From contig NC_088303.1 of NCBI RefSeq assembly GCF_032854445.1, positions 9,865,501 through 9,929,500 on the forward strand: DNA of 64,000 nt, in the 5' to 3' direction. Position 1 is the stretch's first letter, and the number at the start of each line of letters is the position of its first letter. Of the stretch, positions 50,101 through 62,100 are shown one piece after another. The DNA comes from Liolophura sinensis (lineage: Eukaryota; Mollusca; Polyplacophora; Chitonida; Chitonidae). The notes beneath the pieces are model-generated. The model was not told the DNA's origin. It was given only the letters and a program-made list of their open reading frames with translations, and searched no databases. The translations under genes were made by a program, and so were the position numbers.

Positions 50101-53100
50101 AGAAAGATGAATAAAATAAAGAAAACCCTTACAAACAGAATGGGAACATCTTGATTTGCAACAGTATTATCGTTATTAGGGATTACACTTTTTGGCTGAG
50201 ACCACTACGGGTTTCGAACCAACGACCTCAGAGTCAGGCACCTAACCGCCAGCCATCAGAGGGGTAATGCATGTTCGCTGTAAAGTCTACCGGTCAACTA
50301 CCTTCCATTTTTGTGGAAGGCCTGTTGGTCGAGTGGTCTAGACGGTTGACATGTATTGCTGGCGGTTAGGTGCCTGACTCTGAGGTCGTTGGTTCGAAAC
50401 CCGTAGTGGTCTCAGCCAAAATTTCAGCACTAGAATCTGTGCTATATCCAGAAAGTGTAATCCCTAATAACGATAATACTGTTACTTAATTCACTTTCTA
50501 AATGACATCTATACCTATCTGATATATTCACCTAAGGGGAGTGACGTCGTTTGCGATCATCAGAGGGGTAATGCATGTTCGCTGTAAAGTCTACCGGTCA
50601 ACTACCTTCCATTTTTGTGGAAGGCCTGTTGGTCGAGTGGTCTAGACGGTTGACATGTATTGCTGGCGGTTAGGTGCCTGACTCTGAGGTCGTTGGTTCG
50701 AAACCCGTAGTGGTCTCAGCCAAAATTTCAGCACTAGAATCTGTGCTATATCCAGAAAGTGTAATCCCTAATAACGATAATACTGTTACTTAATTCACTT
50801 TCTAAATGACATCTATACCTATCTGATATATTCACCTAAGGGGAGTGACGTCGTTTGCGATCATCAGAGGGGTAATGCATGTTCGCTGTAAAGTCTACCG
50901 GTCAACTACCTTCCATTTTTGTGGAAGGCCTGTTGGTCGAGTGGTCTAGACGGTTGACATGTATTGCTGGCGGTTAGGTGCCTGACTCTGAGGTCGTTGG
51001 TTCGAAACCCGTAGTGGTCTCAGCCAAAATTTCAGCACTAGAATCTGTGCTATATCCAGAAAGTGTAATCCCTAATAACGATAATACTGTTACTTAATTC
51101 ACTTTCTAAATGACATCTATACCTATCTGATCTTGATTTGCACCTGTCCATGGCTGAGTGTGTCAGTGTTACCTTTTTCTTCAAATACATTCTTGCTGCA
51201 AACCTCCTTTGTGGATGTTATCACCTGTCACCTGTCCTTGGGCAGTTTTGAAAACACTCTAACCAGGATGTGAGAACATTTCCCACTCACTTGGTTTGTT
51301 CTTTGTAAATGTATATAGGTTTTATGGGGAAGAAATGTTTCATTTTAAATTGACTTACCTTAATCCATACATTCAACCTTTTCAACCACCACTGTGACGA
51401 ATATTTTGAAACATTCCGAGAGAACTAGGTGATGTAGAAAAATAATCTGCACATCTTTTCAGCTGGCATCTTTAGTAACACAAACAAATCATTTTGTGTG
51501 TCATTTTAAGAATGATTTCTTTAAAAAAAGTGCTTTAAAGGTCGAAGTTTTGCAGTAGTTACCTGCGATAAATAAAGATGTTATTGTATTATTATTAAAT
51601 GTTAATGCATAAAAATTATAAGAAAATATTCAAATGTTTTCAGATGTACAGATATTCCCATGTTTGAGTTCAGAGTTCCATCAGAAAAGCTTTACAAGGG
51701 ATTGCCACCTGGTGTGAGACTTGATGTCTACTTTCCCGGCTTCCCCACCATGAAACATATATCTCACAAGGTAACAGTCAGTGGCACATGTCAGCAAGGA
51801 GAAAGCATATATCTACTCAATCCTCACAATGTAAGCTTCTTAAAAATCAGTCAAAAGAACAAATGTAATAAGGTAAGGTTCGTAAACATGCACCTGTTGA
51901 AGTAAGGTTCATAAATACCTCACAGACCTCACAGGGTAAAGTTTTATAACCATACACCTCGTAAACTCAATAATGTAAGGTTCATGAATGCCTCACAGAC
52001 TTGACAAGGTAAAGGTTTGTAACCATACACCTCGTAAACTCAATAATGTAAGGTTTGTAAGCACCTCGTAAACCAGCTGGTTTTTCCTTAGGTCCTTTTT
52101 TTTACACATTCGCTTTGTCACACTTTCACACATATCTAATATATGACTGCAGTGGATCTCTCTGTGTTCTTTATATTGTTTGTCTTAGTTTAATAAACAC
52201 TCTGAATCCTGATGTCTAAACCCCTGATTAATTTCAGGCTCAGTTGAAGAAGGCAGGTGTGAAGGTGTTCCAGATGAACAGTCGAGGGGAGAACATGGTG
52301 GTTTCTATCATACGTGACACTGAAGAGGTAAGTTCCTGAATATGTCAGGTGTGAATGTGTTAACATATGTTACAGTTAGGCACTCTAACTCTTACTGCAG
52401 ACATGTTTAGGTTGTCATTATTTATCAGTGTCACTGCTTGTTTTCAGTTAGCTCCAGAGGTCATTGCTGCAGACGTGGTAGGGTTGTCATTCTGTATTAG
52501 TGTCTATTTTGTCTGTTTTCAGTGAACCACAGAGGCTGTTGCTGCAGACATGTTAGGGTTGTCATTCTTTATCAATGTCTGTTTTGTCTGTTTTCAGTGA
52601 ACCACAGAGGCTGTAGCGACAGAGGTACTTGGGTTGTCATTCTTTATCAGTATCTATTTTGTCTGTTTTCAGTGAACCACAGAGGCTGTTGCTGCAGACA
52701 TGTTAGGGTTGTCATTCTTTATCAATGTCTATTTTATCTGTTTTCAGTTAGCCACAGAGACCGTTGCTGCAAACATGCTTGAGTTGTCATTCTTTATCGA
52801 TGTCTATTTTGTCTGTTTTCAGTTAGCTACAGAGACCGTTGCTGCAGACATGTTAGGGTGTCCATGCTTTGCTGGATGGCCACATCTGTTTGAGGCTAAA
52901 ATTGTGGAAGTTAGTGATGGGGATATGAGGTAGGCATCCAGTATATGTAGTCATCTAGCCACCTTGGGCTTTCACTTGAGAAGTGGGACTGGCGAAAAGT
53001 TAAGCACAATGTCTGAATGTTTCTGCAGGTGAATACTATTAAAGACTAATTTAATAACATATAAAGAATCACTTTGCATTTTGGGAAACATTTGGAGTTT

Positions 53101-56100
53101 AGTGTGTTTGATACAAAGATGTAAAATATATGTGTGTAGAAAGGATTATTTTCTTACAACATTAGTTTAGTAAAGAGTAATAAATTGCTGCCTGTGCTAG
53201 CACTACTGATCACCAGTGTTGCATTTTGCAAACATAATTTCAGGTTGGACAAATAATTTTGCATTAATGTCACCACCTTGGCAAAGCAATATCATCAGAC
53301 AAGAATATTTGGATTCAGAGGCATTTTCCTTTTCATTCAATATTGTGTTCATTATTTGACGAGTGTTTCAGACTGTACTCAAGAAGATTTCATTTATATG
53401 ACAGCGGCTAGCATTAAGGTGAAGGAAAGCCATGGTTGTCTGCACTCCTATGGCCTGAGAGAAAGCCAGTCTGAGCTCAAGGAGTCCTGCGTGACTCTTC
53501 ACTTCTTGATTCACTGCTTTGCTTTCAGTTTCTGTTCCTATGTTGTGAATATTTTTGTGACTATGTGATTGTTAAAATGGCTAAAATAATTTTGACTGGT
53601 TAAGCTGCATTGGCAAGAGGAAAAAAAGGCTAGCGCTGGCACAGGTTACAAATGATGAGTATAAGTTCACTGATATTGTGAAAAAGGAAGGGTATTTATC
53701 TGTGGGGTATTTCCACAAATATTTAAAGAGGCAAAAATGACAAGTTGTTTAGCAGGAATTGATTTACATACATTGTTCTTTTTTACTTAAAGGTTACCCT
53801 ACCTGTGTTTGTGTTATCATATTTTTATTTTTTATTCTTCTTTCACAGATTTAAATTGTCAGAGCCTCAGTCATCCAGTAAAGGGAAAGCCCTCAAAAAT
53901 GTGGAGATTATTCACGAGCGTTTATCGGAGAGTGACTCTGCCATTTGGAGTCGAGAAGCTGGCTTCATTAAAGAACAGTAAGCAACAATTTGCAACTGTG
54001 TACCTTGACTGCTTTTGTGTCATGTTCATACCCCCCCCCCCCCTCCCCCTGCTATTATGTGGAGTGTATTATGTTGTAGCAATTTTGTTCGTCTATTTTT
54101 TTAATATTTGGTGGATATATAGATACACAGATGATGATGTGTCATGACTCACATTTGTTCATTTTTGCAGTTGTCATGTTAATGAGATAGCCATTTTCCT
54201 TATATATTCTATATAAATAGATTGAATTCCTTTCCCAGCCTTTATTCCATCTGTTTTCTGTGTAGAGTTGTAATATTTGGTGGATACATACATACACAGG
54301 TGACAATGTGTGACAACTCACACGTTAAATATAGAAATAGACATGATTTCGTGCTATAGCTCCCGAAGTTTTCCACATAGATTTTTAATTTGAGGTGAAT
54401 ACATAGATACACAGATGATGATGTGTCATAAGCATATTTTGTCTATTTTTGCAGTTGTCATGGTAACAAGATAGCCATTTTCCTTATATATATTATATGA
54501 ATAGAAATGATTTCATGTCTTGGCTACATCTTCAACTGTTTTCCGTATAAAGTTTTCATTTGTGGTGTACACATTTGTCCACTTGCACGGTTGTCATGGT
54601 TACCACCTACCTATTATCATCACCCTGAAGATTCCCCTCAGGGGTTACACTCACCACAACACTGCTGGTATTCTTTTATATATTTCATACAGATGCAGTT
54701 GTTGGGGCGTATGTTGTGTTCACCTGAACTTTTGTTGGTGGTGGTTCAAGGCTGTTGACAAGTTTGTCTGTCAATCTTTGGACACATGAGGTGTTTTCAC
54801 AGTTTTGACATTCGGATAGACTTGATGGCAATATGCTTTCATGTCTCAAATGGACGCTTCGGTTTCTACACCATTGGCAGTGATATATTGTTCAGTACAG
54901 TTTTAATACATAACAGTTTGTCAGTCACTGCCATCCTGGATTTGTCGATTTTATTTATTAAATTATGTCTACCGAAATGCTTTTTTAAGTTGAGTTCTTA
55001 TGTGGAAACAGTTGTAGTGCCAACACCCCCTTGATCCATTTATGTCGTCTTTCCTCCTTGGATTTCTTTTAGCACTTGAAGTATGACCTTTCCAAGAGTT
55101 CATTCATAATATTTGATTGATAAATTTAATGTATTGCTCAAGTATTCCACATATGGGACGGAGTAAATCCTCAGCCTTCGCCAGGTAACAGACAAACCTT
55201 CTGAACCTGTGGAGAGTTGATCTTGTGAATCGAATCTTTTCTTACAGTGGTTATCTTTTGTTTATTTGTAATTTTTTTGAATGCTTGTTTTTTTTTTTTT
55301 TACAGATACTACGAAAAACGAGGTATTGAAGTTGGCAGGACGTCAATTTTGTTGAAAGCTCTTCCTGTGATGGGTCGCAAGTAAGATTGCCAGTTGTACA
55401 TGTAATTCTTAAATCTGTAGGCGCAAATTTAGAAGTCCCATGTGTAATGGTGGAGAGTTAGACTGCAATTCTGCACTATATAGGGATGAGGTGGATAAAA
55501 CTGAAGGTATTTAAGATGATACCTGTATTTGTGATTTCTGCGCTGTTTGCTGAGCATTGAGTGAAGTAAAAGGGCTTGGTTGCCTTATATGAATATGCTT
55601 TCACTTTGTGATATATTGTACACAGTGTGTTTAGAAAAATGGCTCAGTTTGACCTGCATGATGAAATAAATGTATAAGAATGTTTTGACCACCCTGGTAC
55701 AAGGAAAAATGTTATGAGAATAAGTGCAGAATTAAAATCAAAAGCACTGGAACTAATAACTTAAAACACTTTCTTGTTATTTTCTTCAGGTATGTATGTA
55801 CGAATTATGGGCAGGTAACTCTGGAGAAGCAGTGGGCCACCTGGCCTGTTGCCTTTGCCCTACAAGCCTGTGTGAAGGTAATCAGCTCTTCATGTTTAAT
55901 TGTGATGACAAATTTATAACAATACAAAGCATTATTACATACTCTAGTTTGAACAGTTGTCCCAAGAGTTCTCCTGTAAAAAATGAAAAATAACATTGTG
56001 GTCTTAGCTCATAAAATGACTTCTTCAGAGCATGCCAAATTGCACAATTCTTTAAGGTCTCTGCCCAGTACCCTGTATAATATTTACAGTGTGTTTAACC

Positions 56101-59100
56101 TGGTAGTGAGAGGATGAGAGAGAGAGCAGGGATTCATACATGTCAAGTTTAGACCCTGGTATTCGGTGCTAAAATTCATTTAAAAACTGAAAATTGGGGA
56201 AAAAACTCAGTTCTGTGTTTTTCTGAGACAAATACTCAAATTTTTGGATAAAAACTGAATTGCATGCATGCCGATGAGCGGTTGACTCCAATAGCCAGTG
56301 GCTGCATCAGTGACAAACCAAAGTGGTCATGCTTGTATTGGCTGTAGTTGAATTAAAATTAGGCTCTAAATATATCCAAACTTTGGTGATAAAGTTTAGT
56401 GGGAGTCCATTCATATTTAGTTTGACCAAACTTTGGTATGCCAGGAAAGAGAAAGAAATGTAGATACAAGACGTGCTGGCTTCCAATGAATGACGCTTTG
56501 ATACACATTATCCCATTGGTTGTGTGTCTCGTGTGGACCAGTGAGTGAGCTTCTCACAAATTATGAACTATATACAACAAGACAATGGCAGTTCGACAAC
56601 CATGCAATGTCACCTGTTTCTGTCCGGCTACAGAGGACAATTAAGTCCACACTGATCTAAACCGATGTGTTTACTGCTGAACTGAACTGCTTAAAAAGTG
56701 ATAGGTCACTTTGCCAGTTGATTAAAAGTAGTCCTGCATTACTCGCTCCCCAGTCAAAGGCTGGTGCGAAAACAAATGACACATCTTAGGCTTTGAATTC
56801 TGCCCAGTGTACTACAGTAGCTGCGAATGTCATCTTCTTACATTGTGGTAATCCATCTTCTGTTGTCTTAATCTCTGATCCAGATTACGAGGATTAGCAA
56901 CACTGCAGGGAAGAAAAGAGAATTATAGCCACTCATGATAACACCTGTTTGATGTTCTGCCATACATGTATGAGTATGAGTAATTTCGGCATTTTTAAGA
57001 TTTTGTGTTCAGTATTCCCATAATTACATTACATACACAAAAATTAATTCCCGCAAACCCATCTTTGAAGTAAATCTACTAATATTGATAACAGCCAACA
57101 ACTTAACATGCATGGTTTATAACTATTTCATTCTGAGTAGGATAAACCTTATATCTGTATTTTTCACATGTTTGCTTTTAATATAATGTTTGTTAGTTCC
57201 TTTCTTTTCTTTAATATCACAACCGACAACTGAACATGCATCACCATGTTTAATAACTGTTTATTATACACTGTATATCTCTGATCTGGATAATATACTT
57301 GTAAAAGTATATGTATATACCAACAATAAAATTATGATCAGAAATGAACCTCAAATGAGATTATTTCTCTCTCTGATATATATATTTATTTATACAGGTG
57401 TATCATATATACTTCTACGTTCACAGAACTACCAGTCGCTAAAGCGGAATTAAAGTCAATACCAGGTTATAGTCGGTGTTTAAAATATAAATAAACTCAA
57501 TCTGGATCAGAAAAAAACTCGATTTTGAGTTTCCAGTTGTAAAAATTTGGACTTCTGTGAATCTCTGGAGAGCTGGTTGATAATATGAACAACTTGTAAT
57601 GCAGTTCAGTCAAGAGAAGGGTGATTTTACACACCCTGATTGTAGTTAATAGCTGACCCCTTCCTGGAAGTCTCTATGCTCTTTAGGGCATAGTAGCCAT
57701 TTGAAAGGTATATGTACCTGCATTGTCTTTATGATAAAGCTATATGATGTGATCACTCAAGATATGGTACTTCATACCCTTCATGGCAGTAAAAACTCTG
57801 ATGCTTTACTGGAAAAATTATCACTGTTCAGTACATGTTGATGATGAAAAACTGCACCACACTCAAAAAGTGTCTTATTGTACCATTTTGACATACAACT
57901 AGAATTACCTTATAATTCTAAATGAAGTAACAAAATGTCCAATAGTGTGTTTTTGTTAACTTTGTCCTGTTTCCCGTGTTCGAAATTTAAATGTGGATTG
58001 TGAGTGTAAGCTGCATGAACGGTGTGTCACAGCATTGGTGAATGGTCTATATTTCTTCTGATCTCTTACAGAATATATCCGTGCATGACCCATCCTACAC
58101 ACAGTTTACTAGCCTGGAAGAGTTATATGCCCCTTCTACACCAGTGTTCATGTTGGGATTCCCACACTATGGCTGTCAAGGGGAGGTAAACGTTCAGATT
58201 CTGATATATCTCGTGTCACGCTGAAACAGTGTTGACTGAAAGAAATCAAGTTTTTGGCTGTGGTGAAATTTGACTCCAGTTGAAGGGTAATTGCCCTACT
58301 GACATAATGTTAACATGTAGTTTGTTTTAGTTACTGAAAGACAGTGATATCTTTTTTATTAAGGTAGATTTTGTGATGAATCAGTGTATTGAAAACCATA
58401 TGTTTATTCAATATGTTTGAAGATGATTTTCAAAGTGTATAAAATATTTTATCTGTTGCACGCTTTGAGTACAGTGGCATCATCGGGATTTAATCTGGTT
58501 AGCGTTTAATTGTCCACTCTCTCCCCAATTCTGGCCCTGAGTGTCTTTGGTTGTCTGCCTTACCAGGTCCTGGATGTGGACTCTAAGATGGACGGTCGGA
58601 TCCGTGTGAGCGTTACCATCCTGCAGGAGCCCAACCTACAGAAAATTTGTGACAGAGAACAGGTGAGTAGTTGTCATACATGTATGGCAGAACATCCTTG
58701 TGGCCAAAATGCACACAGGAGAAATACATTATATTTCATGTAGTCCAGTAATAAATTGCAACGGTGACATTTTTGTTGGCAGTCCTTATCAATGCAGTAC
58801 CTGCCTGGCTTCCACCTGGCTCAGCGTATAGGCGTTAGTTCTCACCTGCTGTCACGCATCACTGGAAGCATCTTCATGGCACGTGGCAGTCAAGACACAC
58901 ACAAGGAGGAGGATCATAAGGTCAACATTGGCCTCAACCTCAAGTTTAACAAGAGGAATGAGGAGGTACCAGGCTTCACCAAGAAAGTGGAAAACCAGTG
59001 GCTGTACTCCAACAAGGCCCTGGATGCTGTCTCGCAGTACTTCAGAAGGTGACTGAAAAAGTTTTTTTTTTTTTTTTTTTTTTTTTTCTATACTTCATTC

Positions 59101-62100
59101 AGTTAAATTTGGGTTCCTGCCAACCCCTCACTAAGAGTTTATCTTGTTGTGGTGACTTGATCATGACAGAAACTGTTTATTGACAAATATTGCCTTATTA
59201 AAGATAGCTTATCATGTGTATTGGACCTGGGTTTAATCTCCTAACTTCATTGTTCATTATCCTCTTTTCTCACCGACAGTGCTTTAGCTTATTTGGACAT
59301 TTAGTAATGTTCACATTGAGCATAATTCTTTTGGAGCCAAGATAATAAAGTGATTAGATTTACTATTTTTCCAAACCTAGAAGATTGCAGACCTACTGGC
59401 AGCCAATGGAGTTTTCTCCAGAAAATGCAATCAAAGGAGCAGAAAATTTAAATACCAATAAAATACCATTGAAAAGAGTATGCATTTCCTTGCAGGTGCA
59501 TGCCATAAAAAAAAATTCTAATATGTACCTCAAGTCGATAAATTATAAATAAAGTCAGCGCCAAAATCCGCTGTGGTCGACTCCATTTTGCCTAAGAACT
59601 AGTCCTGAAGTCGTCTGTGTTAGGAGGAGAATTGCCATCAGAAACTTCCGAAGTGCAGATCGTACATTTCCGGTAGAAAAGGTAGAAGGTAGCGAACAGT
59701 ACAGTTTGTTTGCAGCTTGACGATCGGGAAACCGGAATGTTGGACATAGGTTCCGAGTTTACACGAACAAGCTAGCAGTTTTAACCACTCTCGCTGGCTG
59801 AGAGGCAACACACCCCCAGCATAAATTACATAGTGTTAAAGATGGAGGACGCGATGAACTCAGCTATTTATGCCAGCTTTGCCGTTTTCAGGCTTTATGC
59901 TTATAGCAAGGAAAAATTGCAAAATTATGCAGCAGGCACCACCAGATAGAAAAAAATGTGCTCTTTTCAACCTATAGTGTCATTTTTTAAAGTTTTCTTC
60001 TCCTTTAAGGGTCATTTTGCATCAGATGTGAGAATTACATGTACATGTACAACTGCAAACCACATGATATGTATGATTATTTTATGAATGTTAGCTTTTA
60101 TGTACCAAGGTTTTGAAGACAGGGGCGAGTCAATGATCNNNNNNNNNNNNNNNNNNNNNNNNNNNNNNNNNNNNNNNNNNNNNNNNNNNNNNNNNNNNNN
60201 NNNNNNNNNNNNNNNNNNNNNNNNNNNNNNNNNNNNNNNNNNNNNNNNNNNNNNNNNNNNNNNNNNNNNNNNNNNNNNNNNNNNNNNNNNNNNNNNNNNN
60301 NNNNNNNNNNNNNNNNNNNNNNNNNNNNNNNNNNNNNNGACAGGGGCGAGTCAGTGATCAGCTATGTTTGGAAAGTTACTGTGTCTTCATACTTAATTGT
60401 TATATACATTTTGTACCAGTACGCCTTGCAAAAAGACAGCCTAGAAAATGCACCACATAACTTCCCTAAATTGATGAAATTGTCTTTCAAGTTCCCTTTG
60501 TGGTGCGAAAAGTTTGAGAGAATACAAGTTAAATTGCTAAGTGTTTGTAGATTACAAATTGACGCTGACGTACATGTATCTTCTCAGGTTTCCTCAACTG
60601 TTTGACTTCATCAGCCGTCAAGAAAGAGGTGGACCTGATTTCTACTTTGAAGAGGACGTCTTCCCTTCTGGCAGGTATAAAGACATTCTACAGATGGTAA
60701 TCTGCTTGAATGCCAGGTGTTGTCCAAAGATTTTGATTTGTTAATTTGCTGTTTTCTGATTTCTTGTTCCAAGATCAGAAAGTTTGAAATTGTAGCGAAA
60801 TATCTTTTTCAGAAATGTTGAAACAGATGAACAAATAATGGAGAAAATAAATAAAAAGTTTAACTGTTTGAAGGTGGCAAAAACAGAAAAATTACATAAA
60901 ACATGAAAGAAAACAAAACAAAAAAAATTGAAAAAGTTTAGATGAAAGAGTACAAAAAATTAATGATAAATGTGGTAGTCAATATTATTTTCTATTTTTC
61001 ATAAAAGAGAGAAAGACACTTGAAAATAGTTTTGGTATTGTGGGTATTTGAGATCATCTGTTGGTAGAGACAGTCGTTGTGTAATAATGTTATAAATGGG
61101 GATGTAACACATGTTTAATAAATATATTTACACTAGAAGTTGGTCTATTCAGCTAACAGATGTGTTCAGCCTGGACTTTGGTCATACTTATATTTTTAAT
61201 ATATTCATAAATATTGTCATAATTCAGATTAGATGCATATGTTTGGATATAAACAAGAAATTTAGATTCAAATAAATTATTCGTCATGCAACACATCCGT
61301 ATTCAGAACATTATTATGCAATGTAGATAAGTACCAAAAGGTGGTCCCAAATATCCACCATACAAAAATATTTTCAGATACCTTTTTGTCTTGGAAAAAA
61401 ATTTAAAAAAAAATTAAAAAAAAATTAAAGGCCATATTTGCAAACAAGTTTTTGGGCTCTTTCATCTGATTTTGCCATCATTTTTGTGTTTTCTTATCCA
61501 TTAAATCAGGTCAAAGAACTAGTATACATTTCTTAGGTAAAATATTGGCCATGTTATTTTTGCTTTAAAACAGTTTAAGACTGACCATTGATTGGTTTTA
61601 GCCATGGGGTCTGTTTCACAGAGCTCTTTATTGGATTAAGTCCAAAGCCTTAATCTTCGTTACTGAACAAAATATTTGAAGCTGGATGCTCAAACTTGGT
61701 CTACATGTAGATGATACCACCATATCACAGATTAATCGGGCAACACTCTATGTGTCTAATACATGCTAATTTACAGTTTAAGTTTAAAGCTAGAAATCAC
61801 TTTGTGAAATGGGCCCATGCATACGTGACTATATACCTAAGCTCTGCTTATCCTTCCAGCAAAGACAGTTTACAGAAGGTGTCTGAGTTCTTGAAAACCT
61901 TACCTTGTTATGATGTGAAGCCAATGAAAGCTGGTGCTGAAATTGTGGATGAGCTCATGATCAAAGAGATAGAAAAAGAAGTAGACAGGATAAAGGTTAG
62001 TTCCATTTTGTTTATTCAAGTCAGTTGTAATTACCCCCCTTGTAGGACACTGCGTAACAGTGTCCATATATTCAGATCTTGTCCACGCATCTTCATCCAA

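Noticed and set aside
50319-51030. Three functional tRNA-Leu or tRNA-Ser genes
   Set aside because: The box A and box B words are there, but a clean acceptor-stem pairing is not visible. The unit is a 304-bp repeat inside a mobile insertion with target duplication.
52522-52822. Additional true XRN1 exons in the 75-bp array
   Set aside because: Three of the copies begin with TGA, and family homology needs only the last acceptor. Only the 52747 site remains as a possible alternative.
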